NCBI GenBank assembly: GCA_035714365.1
Contig: DASTMB010000028.1
Span: forward strand, 1-43,255
Reading direction: 5' to 3'
From: Mycobacteriales bacterium
Lineage (GTDB): Bacteria; Actinomycetota; Actinomycetes; BP-191
Length of the DNA: 43,255 nt
Part shown: positions 1 to 6,779 of the stretch, piece after piece
Layout: each line of letters starts with the position of its first letter
Numbering within the stretch: the stretch's first letter is position 1
Made by a program: the position numbers and the translations under genes
The notes under the pieces: generated by a model
Databases searched by the model: none
What the model was told of the DNA's origin: nothing
Seen by the model: only the letters and a program-made list of their open reading frames with translations

Positions 1-25
1 CCTCTCCGAAGTGCGTGTCGAGGGA

Positions 26-70
26 GTGGCACTTGGGCGGGGGCGCGAAGCGGTCCCGACCAAGTGCCAC
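26..70. terminator. 11-bp perfect inverted repeat after the TrbL-like gene
   Basis: GTGGCACTTGG at 26-36 is matched exactly by CCAAGTGCCAC at 60-70, with a 23-nt loop. It sits 33 bp past the stop codon of the minus-strand TrbL-like gene, so a terminator or processing hairpin is the simplest reading. There is no U-tract, and the long loop would also suit a dimeric protein-binding site. Confidence 0.35.
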
Positions 71-102
71 GAACCGCGCACGCACGGAGGAGAAACCGCA
101 GG

Positions 103-1167
103 TCAGCCAGGTGGAGCAGCCCCACCGGAGGAGCCGCGCCGACCGGCGCCTCCACCGGCGCCTCTAGACCGGGCCGGAAGCGCCGATGGAGACGCCACCT
201 TCAGGGCCGCCGACACGGCCGCACTCGCGCCGCCCGTCTTCACCGCGGCGACCGTGCGGGCCGTCCGGCGGGCCAGCGTGTGCGTCCGGTACACGCGGTG
301 GGTTACGTCACCACTGCCGAGCCCGGTCGCCGCGCCCGCCGCCCAGCCGGGCAGCTTCGCCATCAGCGCCAACGTGGCGACGCCGGCGAGCGCGCCGACG
401 AATCCCGTCTTGTCCGAGCTGAACATCGCGACGTACGTCGCGATGAGGACCGCGTGAGCGATCGGCAGGAACACCGCCGTCACCTGGAGCCGCCACCACG
501 CGCGCATCGCCGCGCCACCCGAGGGCAGCAGGCTGAGTCCGGCGGCGAACGGTGCCAGCACGATCAGCAGCCACAACGTGGCCCACCGCGCGAGACCCAG
601 CACCGTCAGCACGACCAGGAAGACGACGCCGACGAGTTCGGTGACGAGCAGCGCGAACGAGCTGCCGAGGTCGCCGCCGAGGTGCCGCAGGAAGATCGAC
701 GTCATCGGGTCGGCGGCGCCGTTCAGCCCGGCGGTGGTGAGCGCGTCGACGAGCTTGTTCGCGAGCTGCACCTCCAGCGCGACGACCGGCAGCGAGACGG
801 CGGCGGTGAGCAGCGAACTCGCCAGCCGGACACCGACCGCCTCGCGGGCGGCCGTGCCCATGCGGGTGGACGAGCCGGTGATCATCGCGGTGCCGGCGAT
901 GCCGACCAGCAGACCGGCGAGGACGAGCAGCGCGGCGAGCGACGTCGCCCACAACCGGCGCAGCGTCGGCTCGGCGAGCAGGTCCGGGGTGTGCAGGACG
1001 TAGCGCAGGACCGGCTCCGCGAGGCTGTGCAGGAAGTCGTCGACGAGGTCGCGCAGGAAGCCGCGGATCAGCGAGCCGATGCCGTCGCCGACGAACCCGA
1101 ACGGGTCGGGGATCGGAATCTGCGCGCCGGGCCCGGTCGCCGGGGACGCCGCCGGGAGGAAGGCCAC
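103..1167 (-). CDS. TrbL/VirB6-like conjugation membrane protein
   Basis: This 354-residue protein has a Pro/Gly-rich N-terminus, an amphipathic stretch (residues ~25-60) and several hydrophobic segments, including ones around 75-100, 115-135, 175-220 and 230-280. It ends in a basic, Ala/Gly/Ser-rich cytoplasmic tail. The pattern of spaced membrane helices followed by a long charged tail is typical of polytopic TrbL/VirB6 proteins of type IV secretion in Gram-positive elements. The role would be an inner-membrane channel part of a DNA-transfer apparatus. No catalytic motif is expected or seen. It is divergent from the lipoprotein gene at 1429 and shares the repeat-bearing control region 1168-1428. 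The family call rests on topology and context, not on a signature motif. Confidence 0.55.
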   Translation of the reverse strand: MAFLPAASPATGPGAQIPIPDPFGFVGDGIGSLIRGFLRDLVDDFLHSLAEPVLRYVLHTPDLLAEPTLRRLWATSLAALLVLAGLLVGIAGTAMITGSSTRMGTAAREAVGVRLASSLLTAAVSLPVVALEVQLANKLVDALTTAGLNGAADPMTSIFLRHLGGDLGSSFALLVTELVGVVFLVVLTVLGLARWATLWLLIVLAPFAAGLSLLPSGGAAMRAWWRLQVTAVFLPIAHAVLIATYVAMFSSDKTGFVGALAGVATLALMAKLPGWAAGAATGLGSGDVTHRVYRTHTLARRTARTVAAVKTGGASAAVSAALKVASPSALPARSRGAGGGAGRRGSSGGAAPPG

Positions 1168-1283
1168 AAGGGCGTTGGTGATGATGGCTACCTCCGGGTC
1201 GGTGAGCGGCCCTCGACGACCGGGCCTGGCGTGCGGAGCACCGTGCGCCCCAGGTGTTGCACCTCCGGCCCCTCCCGGCCGAA

Positions 1284-1367
1284 CTTCACGAAAACCTCAC
1301 GACGGGTTACCAGAACTTCACGACGACCTCACGGCCGCGGTAACCCCACCGTGAGCTTTTGGTGAAG
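1284..1367. promoter_or_regulatory. Three-copy 18-bp operator-like array
   Basis: CTTCACGAAAACCTCACG (1284-1301) is repeated as CTTCACGACGACCTCACG (1316-1333). It occurs a third time inverted at 1350-1367, where the opposite strand reads CTTCACCAAAAGCTCACG. Centres are 32 and 34 bp apart, about three helical turns, so bound proteins would lie on one face of the DNA. A GGTTACC/GGTAACC pair (1305-1311 and 1339-1345) brackets the middle copy. The array lies in the 261-bp divergent gap between the TrbL-like and lipoprotein genes, where an operator for an element-encoded regulator would be expected. A replication or transfer origin is an alternative. Confidence 0.6.
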
Positions 1368-1428
1368 TCCGAAAACGACCGTGCTCCTCTCCCCGCCGAC
1401 ACGCGGCGGGCGACGAGAGGAGCACCAC

Positions 1429-2022
1429 ATGAACGCCACTCGCACCGCCGCCGCAGCGGCACTGGCAGCCGGGCTTGCCGGGAGCGCCTGCACCGCGACA
1501 CGGACCCCGACGGCGGTCATCACGATCGCACCCGTCCAGGCACCGACGCAGCGGCCCTCCGCGACGCCGAGCCCGACGCCGAAGCCCCAGGCGAAGACCA
1601 CGCCGAGCGGCGACGGCAGCGTCGACTTCCTCGGCCGCTTCACCGACACGGGCGACCCGAACGGCACGCCGGTCCAGTTCACGATCCGCTACCTCAACGC
1701 GCTGCGCGCCGGGAAGTGGACCGCCGCGGTCCGCGAGATGGCGGCCGTCGAACGCGGCTACATCAGGGTCAAGGACAACGCGGTCGCCGTCGGCCGCGAC
1801 GTCCTCATCCACAGCTCCGGCGGGCACCGCAGCCTGCCGCTCTGCACCTCCGGCGTGAGCGCCGGGCGGGACGCCGTCGTCATCCGGTGCGGCGACCTGC
1901 GGGTCATGGTGCACGTCGAGACGTGGCGCGGCTTCCGCGGCGTCAAGGTTGACGAGGTGTTCGTGCCGAGCGACCACTACGGGCACCCGCACACGCACGC
2001 CTACACGGCGTTGCTGTCATGA
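1429..2022 (+). CDS. Putative lipoprotein of the integrative element
   Basis: The predicted product is 197 residues. The chosen ATG at 1429 is preceded by a good ribosome site (GAGAGGAG, 1415-1422); an upstream GTG at 1381 has none. The N-terminus is an Ala-rich signal sequence ending GSAC (Cys21), a weak lipobox, followed by a Thr/Pro-rich linker to about residue 60. The globular C-terminal part (about 70-197) contains paired cysteines and a His-rich end, and I do not recognise its family. Placement opposite the TrbL-like gene suggests a cell-envelope partner of the transfer machinery, but that is inference. Its stop overlaps the start of the HTH gene by ATGA, so the two are probably translationally coupled. 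Confidence 0.65.
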   Translation: MNATRTAAAAALAAGLAGSACTATRTPTAVITIAPVQAPTQRPSATPSPTPKPQAKTTPSGDGSVDFLGRFTDTGDPNGTPVQFTIRYLNALRAGKWTAAVREMAAVERGYIRVKDNAVAVGRDVLIHSSGGHRSLPLCTSGVSAGRDAVVIRCGDLRVMVHVETWRGFRGVKVDEVFVPSDHYGHPHTHAYTALLS

Positions 2023-2258
2023 GGACGTACTTCCCGGCCGAGCCGGCGCGGCGCGCACTGCGCCGGCTCGTGGCCGAGACCGACGACAGCATCTGCGCCA
2101 TCGCCGCGAACATCGGCGTCGACCCGTGCACCTTGCACCGGCTCTTCATGCGCGACCGTCTCCGCTGGGACGCGGCAGACCACATCGCGGTCGCGCTCGG
2201 CTACCACCCCTGCCAGCTCTGGCCCGAATGGTTCGACGACATCGAGGAGACGCCATGA
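2019..2258 (+). CDS. Small helix-turn-helix protein
   Basis: This 79-residue protein has a central HTH-like segment around residues 22-60: a helix containing ETDDSICAIAANIGVD, a turn, and a second helix TLHRLFMRD. After it comes a Trp-rich tail (LGYHPCQLWPEWF), common in short HTH proteins of actinobacterial mobile elements. It probably binds DNA as an element regulator, and the operator-like array at 1284-1367 is a plausible target. The ATG overlaps the upstream lipoprotein stop (ATGA), and its own TGA (2256-2258) overlaps the next ATG at 2255, so three genes form one coupled unit. It is too short to carry an effector domain. Confidence 0.65.
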   Translation: MRTYFPAEPARRALRRLVAETDDSICAIAANIGVDPCTLHRLFMRDRLRWDAADHIAVALGYHPCQLWPEWFDDIEETP

Positions 2259-2447
2259 CGATCGACGGACCTGCCCGACGTCCTCACGATCGAGGAGGCG
2301 GCACGCTTCCTGCGGATCAGCCGCGGCCTTGCCTACGCCGGGGCGCGACGTGGTGATCTGCCCACCGTGCGGGTCGGCCGGCGACTGCTCGTCCCGCGTG
2401 GACGGCTTCTCGTCTGGCTGAACGCCGCGCGCTCCGATGGTGACTGA
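2255..2447 (+). pseudogene. Excisionase-like (MerR/HTH_17) ORF with a start-proximal frameshift
   Basis: Reading from CTG at 2271 gives LPDVLTIEEAARFLRISRGLAYAGARRG, then DLPTVRVGRRLLVPRGRLLVWL, ending at TGA 2445-2447. This is the classic winged-HTH of actinobacterial excisionase/MerR-like proteins (TIEEAA, then an IG/VGRR wing, then a W-L end). The only ATG with proper spacing is at 2255, inside an ATGA overlap with the preceding gene, but it is one frame off: MTIDG runs into the domain only if one C of GGACCTG (2267-2273) is removed. There is no in-frame ATG, GTG or TTG. So this is a +1 frameshifted gene, a base-call error, or a gene using CTG. With the integrase it would control excision. 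Confidence 0.6.
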
Positions 2448-2501
2448 TGTGCTGGCGGTTCCCTCATTGCAGGCGGGGCTGCCCGGCCACCTCTTGGCTC
2501 G

Positions 2502-3107
2502 TCAGGTGTGCCGCGTGCGAACTGGCCCGCGCCGTTCGCGCACCCTGCCTTCGGGAGTGATCACGTAGTCCGGTGGCCGCCAGGCGAGCGTCCCCTCGGC
2601 GTCGATGAGGAGCGTGCCCTTGTTGAGCGTGACGGTCCATCCTCCGTCGCGCTGCGGCGCCGCGAGGACACGAAGGTCCCAGTGGCAGCAGCTGAGGTCA
2701 TGACCCGCTTCGACGGCGCGGTCGTGGTCGAACGGGGCCGGGTGCGTGTAGCCGATGATCCGAGCGACGAGGTCGACGCAGTAGTCCCCGGCGCTCGGCA
2801 CCAGGTGCTTCACCGCGTCCAGCCGTTCGCGCAGATCGGCGGGCGAACCGCGCCGGTCGGTGAGACCGCCGAGCGCCTCGGAACGGAGGAAGTGCGGCAC
2901 GATCAGGCTGGCGATGTACGACGATTGCGCGAGCCCCTCGCCGGCGAGCTGCAGCAGCACGGGGAGGTTCGTCCACGAGGGAACGACGAGTTCTTCGTCT
3001 TCCGGCATGAAGCAGACGTCGGAGTCCGACGCCCATTCGCGCAGCACCTCCGGGTCTTCGGTGCCTTCGAGCGGCAGTTCTCGCACTCCTTGATGGAAGC
3101 ACAGCAC
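2502..3107 (-). CDS. Hypothetical protein, mobile-element cargo
   Basis: This acidic-to-neutral product of 201 residues has no signal peptide or membrane segment. Visible features are an acidic stretch PEDEELVVPSW near residue 35, a mostly helical middle (LLQLAGEGLAQSSYIASLIVPHFL), a CC pair in LSCCHWDL, and a short beta-rich end (GGWTVTLNKGTLLIDAEGTLAWRP). The start is a GTG at 3107 with no convincing ribosome site; the Met at about residue 34 is a possible internal start. I do not recognise the family. It is transcribed toward the excisionase-like ORF and lies among element genes, so it is likely cargo (defence, immunity or unknown). Confidence 0.5.
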   Translation of the reverse strand: MLCFHQGVRELPLEGTEDPEVLREWASDSDVCFMPEDEELVVPSWTNLPVLLQLAGEGLAQSSYIASLIVPHFLRSEALGGLTDRRGSPADLRERLDAVKHLVPSAGDYCVDLVARIIGYTHPAPFDHDRAVEAGHDLSCCHWDLRVLAAPQRDGGWTVTLNKGTLLIDAEGTLAWRPPDYVITPEGRVRERRGPVRTRHT

Positions 3108-3231
3108 GCAGACGTCGAGTAGTACGGTCGCGCGGACCCCGACCCGTCACGACGCCGTGCACCTCGGCCACACGGCGGCATCCGCCACAACCCCCGTAGC
3201 GGGCGGTCCGCCGACGCGGCACCATCCCGCC

Positions 3232-3759
3232 ATGAGGAGACGTACCGCTTCATTCGTCGTCGCCCTGTGCGCCGCCGCAGCGCTCTCCGGCTGCTCGGAC
3301 GGCGCCAAACCATCGTTGGACGCGCGACCCGAGATCAGCATGCAGTTCCGTTACCTCGAGTCCACGGACCCGAAGTCGCCGAACTGCCTCAAGACGCGTT
3401 CGCAGAACCCGGACGCCAACGAGCAGGCGATCGTGACGGACTCGACCCATTGCATGCTCGTCGGCCCGGCGAAGTGGACGATCCGGCACGTGCTCGACGC
3501 CGACGTCGACGTGAAGGAGTCCAAGGCCGGCCGCATCGTGATCAAGGTCCTTCCGATGTCACAGCCCGACCTCGACGCCGTGCGCAAGCTAGCCGACGAC
3601 GCCGACGGTAAGGACATCGCCGTCCTCTTCCAGGGCCGGCTGTACGGACCCATGCCCGCGGGCGAGCTCACCCGCGACCGGGAGATCAGGGTTACGACCG
3701 ACCTCGCCGAGCCGCTCGCGCGGTACGTCGCAAAGTTGATGTCCGCGTCGGTGGTGTAG
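3232..3759 (+). CDS. Lipoprotein with a SecD P1-head-like domain
   Basis: The start is ATG 3232: the next 21 residues form a basic, then hydrophobic, signal with a clear LSGC lipobox, giving a 175-residue precursor anchored outside the membrane. The C-terminal part reads IVIKVLPMSQPDLDAVRKLA, then DGKDIAVLFQGRLYGPMPAG, then IRVTTDLAEPLARYVAKLM. This matches the pattern of the SecD/SecDF periplasmic P1-head domain (a phrase like lAIvLDGxVysaP, then a glycine-rich strand and helix). SecD itself is a 6-TM translocase partner; here only the exposed domain is kept, on a lipid anchor and on a mobile element. It may aid export of element proteins, or use the fold for something else. CACCAT ends 6 nt before the ATG, so a leaderless start is possible. 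Confidence 0.65.
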   Translation: MRRRTASFVVALCAAAALSGCSDGAKPSLDARPEISMQFRYLESTDPKSPNCLKTRSQNPDANEQAIVTDSTHCMLVGPAKWTIRHVLDADVDVKESKAGRIVIKVLPMSQPDLDAVRKLADDADGKDIAVLFQGRLYGPMPAGELTRDREIRVTTDLAEPLARYVAKLMSASVV

Positions 3760-3803
3760 CCGAACCACGGGCAGCGCTCGACGGCTGCTCAGGCCACCTC
3801 GGC

Positions 3804-4925
3804 TTACGCGACTCCGCCCAGCGCCGGTGGCGCCAGCGCCTCCCGGAGCGCGGCGCCGAAGCGGTCCCGGATGGCGTCGAGGCGGCCCGGCACGAGGTGG
3901 CCATAGAGGTCGACGGTGTGCGCGATCTGGCTGTGGCCGGGGATCTCCTTGAGTTCGGAGAGCTTCGCGTCGGAGAACGTCAGCAGCAGCGATGCCGCCG
4001 TGTGGCGAAGGTCGTGGAACCGGAGCTCGGGCAGACCGACGGCTTCCCGTACCGGGTGCCAGACGCGGTACACCGCGCTGCGGTCGAGCATCGCGCCGGT
4101 CTCCGTCGTGAAGATCAGCCAGCGGTCGGCCGGCAGTCGGTCGAGGTGCGCGGTCAGCAGCTCGGCGAGCGGCTCGACGATCGGGACGTCGCGGATGCCG
4201 GCCTCGCTCTTCGGCTCCTCACGGACGAGGCGTGGCTTCCGGCGCGCGACCTCGGACAGGGTCGCGGTGACGTGCAGGACGCGGTGCTCCAGGTCGAGGT
4301 CGTCGCGGGAGAGCGCGAGCAGCTCGCCGAGCCGCAGGCCGGTGAAGATCGCGGTCGCGAAGAGCGCGCGCCACTCCTCGGGCGCCGCCGTGACGAGCGC
4401 CCACGCCTGCTTGAACGTGAGCACCCTCGGTCGGCGCTTCTGCTGGCGCGGGACGCGTAGCCCGGTCGTCGGCAGGTAGGGCAGGTGGCCGTCGGACTGC
4501 GCGGTCTTGAGGATGCTCTTGAGGACCGCGACGTGGTCGCGCACCGTGTTGTTCGCGAGGCCGAGCTGGAGCTGCTGCGCGTACCACTCGCGGACGAGTG
4601 CTGGCGTGATCTTCACGAGCCGGTACCGGCCGAAGAACGGCACGAGGTGCGCGTGCAGGGTCGAGCGGTAGCCGCGGCGGGTCTGCGACTTGAGCTGGTA
4701 GGTCTCGATCCAGTGCGCGGCGTACTCGGCGAACGTCGTCTTGCTGCCCGCGACGAACGTGCCCGAGTTGAGCTCGGCGTCGATCTTCGCCTTGTACGCG
4801 ATCGCCTCGTCGATGGTGTCGCCGGCCTTGCGGCGGAACGTCTTGCCGGTCGCGTCGCGCCAGTCGTAGACGAACGCGTTCCCGCGCGGGCGGATGCCCG
4901 GCGGCAGGCTCCTGGGTCGTGCCAT
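3804..4925 (-). CDS. int: Tyrosine site-specific integrase
   Basis: This 373-residue integrase inserts the element at tRNA-Thr. The N-terminal ~60 residues form an arm-binding-like region (GNAFVYDWRDATGKTFRRKA). A SAM-like core-binding domain spans ~62-160, and the catalytic domain ~165-360. The active-site set is complete: R198 (TGLRLGE), K239 (beta-hairpin PKSEAGIRDVP), H304 and R307 (HDLRHT), H331 (GHS) and Tyr341 (DLYGHL). The start is the ATG at 4925, preceded by GAGGAGGAG. The gene lies just downstream of the tRNA on the same strand; the 165-bp gap holds repeats likely used as arm or excisionase sites. The usual LGH before the last His reads IPGH here, a minor departure. Confidence 0.93.
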   Translation of the reverse strand: MARPRSLPPGIRPRGNAFVYDWRDATGKTFRRKAGDTIDEAIAYKAKIDAELNSGTFVAGSKTTFAEYAAHWIETYQLKSQTRRGYRSTLHAHLVPFFGRYRLVKITPALVREWYAQQLQLGLANNTVRDHVAVLKSILKTAQSDGHLPYLPTTGLRVPRQQKRRPRVLTFKQAWALVTAAPEEWRALFATAIFTGLRLGELLALSRDDLDLEHRVLHVTATLSEVARRKPRLVREEPKSEAGIRDVPIVEPLAELLTAHLDRLPADRWLIFTTETGAMLDRSAVYRVWHPVREAVGLPELRFHDLRHTAASLLLTFSDAKLSELKEIPGHSQIAHTVDLYGHLVPGRLDAIRDRFGAALREALAPPALGGVA

Positions 4926-5002
4926 GTGCTCCTCCTCGACGCCGTTGGGCGCCGCACTGCGACGTACAGGAGGAGAGGGTGCGCTGCACCTGTTGCAGGT
5001 CT

Positions 5003-5031
5003 TGCCAGCATTTGCCAGCAATCTGCCAGCA
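5003..5031. repeat. Three tandem TGCCAGCA repeats, putative recombinase arm sites
   Basis: TGCCAGCA occurs at 5003-5010, 5013-5020 and 5024-5031, spaced 10 and 11 bp, one helical turn apart. Just before it is a small inverted repeat ACCTG-TTG-CAGGT (4988-5000). Both lie between the integrase start (4925) and the tRNA 3' end (5091). Arm-type integrase sites, excisionase direct repeats or an integrase operator would be expected there. Confidence 0.5.
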
Positions 5032-5090
5032 TCGGCCGTCGGCCCGGTCTGGGAGAGCGGCCGACGACCCCGCTGACCTGCGGGAACGAG

Positions 5091-5133
5091 AGCCGACGCC
5101 CGGACTCGAACCGGGAACCTGCCGATTACAAGT
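5091..5133. other. Predicted attachment site (3' half of tRNA-Thr)
   Basis: Elements of this type usually recombine within the 3' half of a tRNA gene, from the anticodon loop to the discriminator, so that the tRNA is rebuilt after insertion. Here that is about 5091-5133. The second, duplicated copy should lie beyond the left edge of the window and cannot be seen, so the core length is not fixed. Confidence 0.5.
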
Positions 5134-5164
5134 CGGCTGCGCTGGCCAGTTGCGCCACGCCGGC
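5091..5164 (-). tRNA. trnT: tRNA-Thr (anticodon UGU)
   Basis: The minus strand folds as a 74-nt cloverleaf. The acceptor GCCGGCG pairs with CGTCGGC (one G-T pair) and the discriminator is T. The anticodon loop is CTTGTAA with anticodon TGT (plus-strand 5128-5130), stem GCCGA/TCGGC. The T arm is CCCGG-TTCGAGT-CCGGG. The 3' CCA is not encoded. UGU reads ACA/ACG threonine codons. The intact gene is formed by, or preserved at, the junction with the integrated element. Confidence 0.95.
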
Positions 5165-5187
5165 GAGGTGCGGTTCGAGCGTAGCCG

Positions 5188-5955
5188 CTACGACTGCACG
5201 CCGATCGTGAGCACGAGCACGTTGGCGGAGATGTGCGAGGGCGCGTCGAGGCCGGCGAGGCGGGTGACGTCGAGGATGCCGGCGTAGTTGCCGCGCGGCA
5301 CGAGCGAGGCGGCGTACGTCCACGCGTCGGCGGCGGGCACGCGCGCGTCCACCTGGAACGTGGTGGCGCAGTCGGCGTCCTTGGTGACGCAGGCGTCGAG
5401 GCGTTCGACGGCGGTGAGGGAGTCGGACGAGGCGGCGCCGGCGGCGACGACGAGGGCGCGGCTGGTGAGCTTGAGCAGGGTGCGGTGCGCGGTGCCGGTG
5501 GAGCCGGCGGCGACGTCGAAGTCGGCGCGGCGCACGGAGAGGGGGGCGCGGCCGGTGGGGACGTGGCCGCGGTAGCCCTGGCCGGCGATCGGGATGAACA
5601 CCTCGGCGGGGCCGTCGGCGAGGAGGAACGCGCGGTACCGGCCGGCGGCGACGTCCCAGCTCTCACCGAGGCGCATGAGGGTGCCGTCGCCGGTGGCGCC
5701 GACGCGCGGCATGACGAGCGCGCCGACGGTGTCGCGGTTGGCCGGGGCGGGCGAGAGGAAGAAGCCGGCGAACGACCCGTGGCGGGTGACGCGGATCGCG
5801 CTCGGGTCGATGGTGGTGTTGACGTAGACGGTGAGGTCCACGTACGCGGTGCGGCTGCCGCGGAGCAGGATGCCCTCGTCGCCGGCGGCGCGGGAGGGGA
5901 CGGCCAGGCCGAGGCAGACGAGCAGCATCGCGAGCAGAGGTGGCACGCGACGCAT
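5188..5955 (-). CDS. Secreted protein of unknown function
   Basis: This 255-residue precursor starts at the ATG at 5955, with a GGAG ribosome site about 10 nt upstream. Residues 1-24 are a Sec signal peptide (RR, Leu-rich core, PSRA-A cleavage). The mature part looks all-beta: alternating hydrophobic strands, many Gly/Ala/Val and few Lys. It has one pair of cysteines close together (DACVTKDADC), likely disulfide-bonded. I do not recognise the family. It is 38 bp downstream of the sigma-factor stop, with a palindrome GCCGCTAGCGGC (5980-5991) between them that may end the sigma transcript. It borders the tRNA where the element inserted, so it is the first native gene on this side. Confidence 0.75.
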   Translation of the reverse strand: MRRVPPLLAMLLVCLGLAVPSRAAGDEGILLRGSRTAYVDLTVYVNTTIDPSAIRVTRHGSFAGFFLSPAPANRDTVGALVMPRVGATGDGTLMRLGESWDVAAGRYRAFLLADGPAEVFIPIAGQGYRGHVPTGRAPLSVRRADFDVAAGSTGTAHRTLLKLTSRALVVAAGAASSDSLTAVERLDACVTKDADCATTFQVDARVPAADAWTYAASLVPRGNYAGILDVTRLAGLDAPSHISANVLVLTIGVQS

Positions 5956-5993
5956 CGGACGGGCTCCGGCAGGGGTCGGGCCGCTAGCGGCGG

Positions 5994-6644
5994 TTAGGAG
6001 ACGTCGGCGATCTCTCGGGCGCGCAGGTGCATGTCGAGCTTGCGCTTGATGCGCTGCAGGGCGTTGTCGATCGACTTGACGTGCCGGTTCAGCGACTCGG
6101 CGATCTCCTGGTACGACTTCCCCTCGACGTACAGGCGCAGCACCTCGCACTCGAGGTCGGAGAGCACCTCGTCGAAGTGGCGCTGGAGCGCGCGGATCCG
6201 CTCGGAGGAGATGACGAGGTCGGCCGGGTCGGTGATGGCGACGGTCGGGATGACGTCGCCGAGGGTGCGGTCGCCGTCCTCGTCGGAGACGACCGGCCGG
6301 TTGAACGAGACGTACGAGTTGAGGGGCGTGTGCTTCTGCCGGGTCGCGGTCTTGATCGCGGTGATGATCTGGCGGGTGACGCAGAGCTCCGCGAACGCGC
6401 GGAACGACGTCTGCATCTCGGTGTTGAAGTCCCGGATCGCCTTGTAGAGGCCGATCATGCCTTCCTGCACGATGTCCTCGCGGTCGGCGCCGACGAGGAA
6501 GTACGAGCGGGCCTTGACGCGAGCGAAGTTGCGGTACTTCGTCAGCAGCTCCGCGAGCGCGACGTCGTCGCCGGCGCGGGCAGCGAGCACCAGCTCGTCG
6601 TCGGTACGCACCTCGTCGTCGAGGTGGTCGCGGTGACGTCGCAC
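5994..6644 (-). CDS. sigH: RNA polymerase sigma factor, SigH type
   Basis: A sigma-70 family factor of 216 residues from the GTG at 6644. Region 2 holds the signature YFLVGADREDIVQEGMIGLY and DFNTEMQTSFRAFAELCVTRQIITAIK; region 4 holds the HTH LSDLECEVLRLYVEGKSYQEIAESLNRHVKSI, written here in its middle part as KSYQEIAESLNRH. This is the SigH-type (Spo0H-like) sigma that Actinobacteria commonly carry beside rlmB and cysS. It directs core polymerase to an alternative promoter class. An upstream ATG at 6731 would add 29 residues (LPSLDRPGHPTRLPPCEG), which do not resemble the family and have a poor ribosome site, whereas GAAGGGCGGA lies well placed before 6644. No anti-sigma gene is adjacent. 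Confidence 0.85.
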   Translation of the reverse strand: MRRHRDHLDDEVRTDDELVLAARAGDDVALAELLTKYRNFARVKARSYFLVGADREDIVQEGMIGLYKAIRDFNTEMQTSFRAFAELCVTRQIITAIKTATRQKHTPLNSYVSFNRPVVSDEDGDRTLGDVIPTVAITDPADLVISSERIRALQRHFDEVLSDLECEVLRLYVEGKSYQEIAESLNRHVKSIDNALQRIKRKLDMHLRAREIADVS

Positions 6645-6779
6645 GAAGATCCGCCCTTCGCATGGGGGTAGGCGCGTCGGGTGTCCAGGCCGGTCCAAGG
6701 ATGGTAAGACGATTTGCCCTACCTTGACCACCCCTGAGTTCCTTCACCCATCCGCAGTAACGAGCGGCGGGCAGGTGGG

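Larger units (their letters stand above)
1..5133. mobile_element. Right end of an integrative element inserted in tRNA-Thr
   Basis: A tyrosine integrase lies directly downstream of the 3' end of a tRNA gene, the standard arrangement of actinobacterial integrative (often conjugative) elements. Behind it are a small HTH protein, an excisionase-like ORF, a TrbL/VirB6-like polytopic protein and lipoproteins, which fits an AICE/ICE. Sample lines here are about 67% G+C against 80% or more in the housekeeping part. The other end lies left of the window, so size, second att site and full gene content are unknown. The boundary near 5133 is inferred from the tRNA, since only one att copy is visible. 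Confidence 0.7.

Noticed and set aside
3771..3788. GCAGC ... GCTGC weak hairpin between the SecD-like gene and the integrase
   Set aside because: Only a 5-bp stem with an 8-nt loop; too weak to call a terminator.
1..5164. Second copy of the tRNA-Thr attachment core inside the window
   Set aside because: No duplicate of the tRNA 3' half was found from 1 to 5090, so the other junction must lie to the left.
4926..5666. N-terminal extension of the integrase frame through the tRNA gene
   Set aside because: The extension is Pro/Ser/Ala-rich, crosses tRNA-Thr, and the ATG at 4925 has a strong ribosome site; homologues begin there.
6645..6779. Promoter for the sigma-factor gene (TACCAT with an upstream TCAAGG)
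   Set aside because: The hexamers are spaced about 15 bp with a poor -35 match, so I did not list it as a feature.
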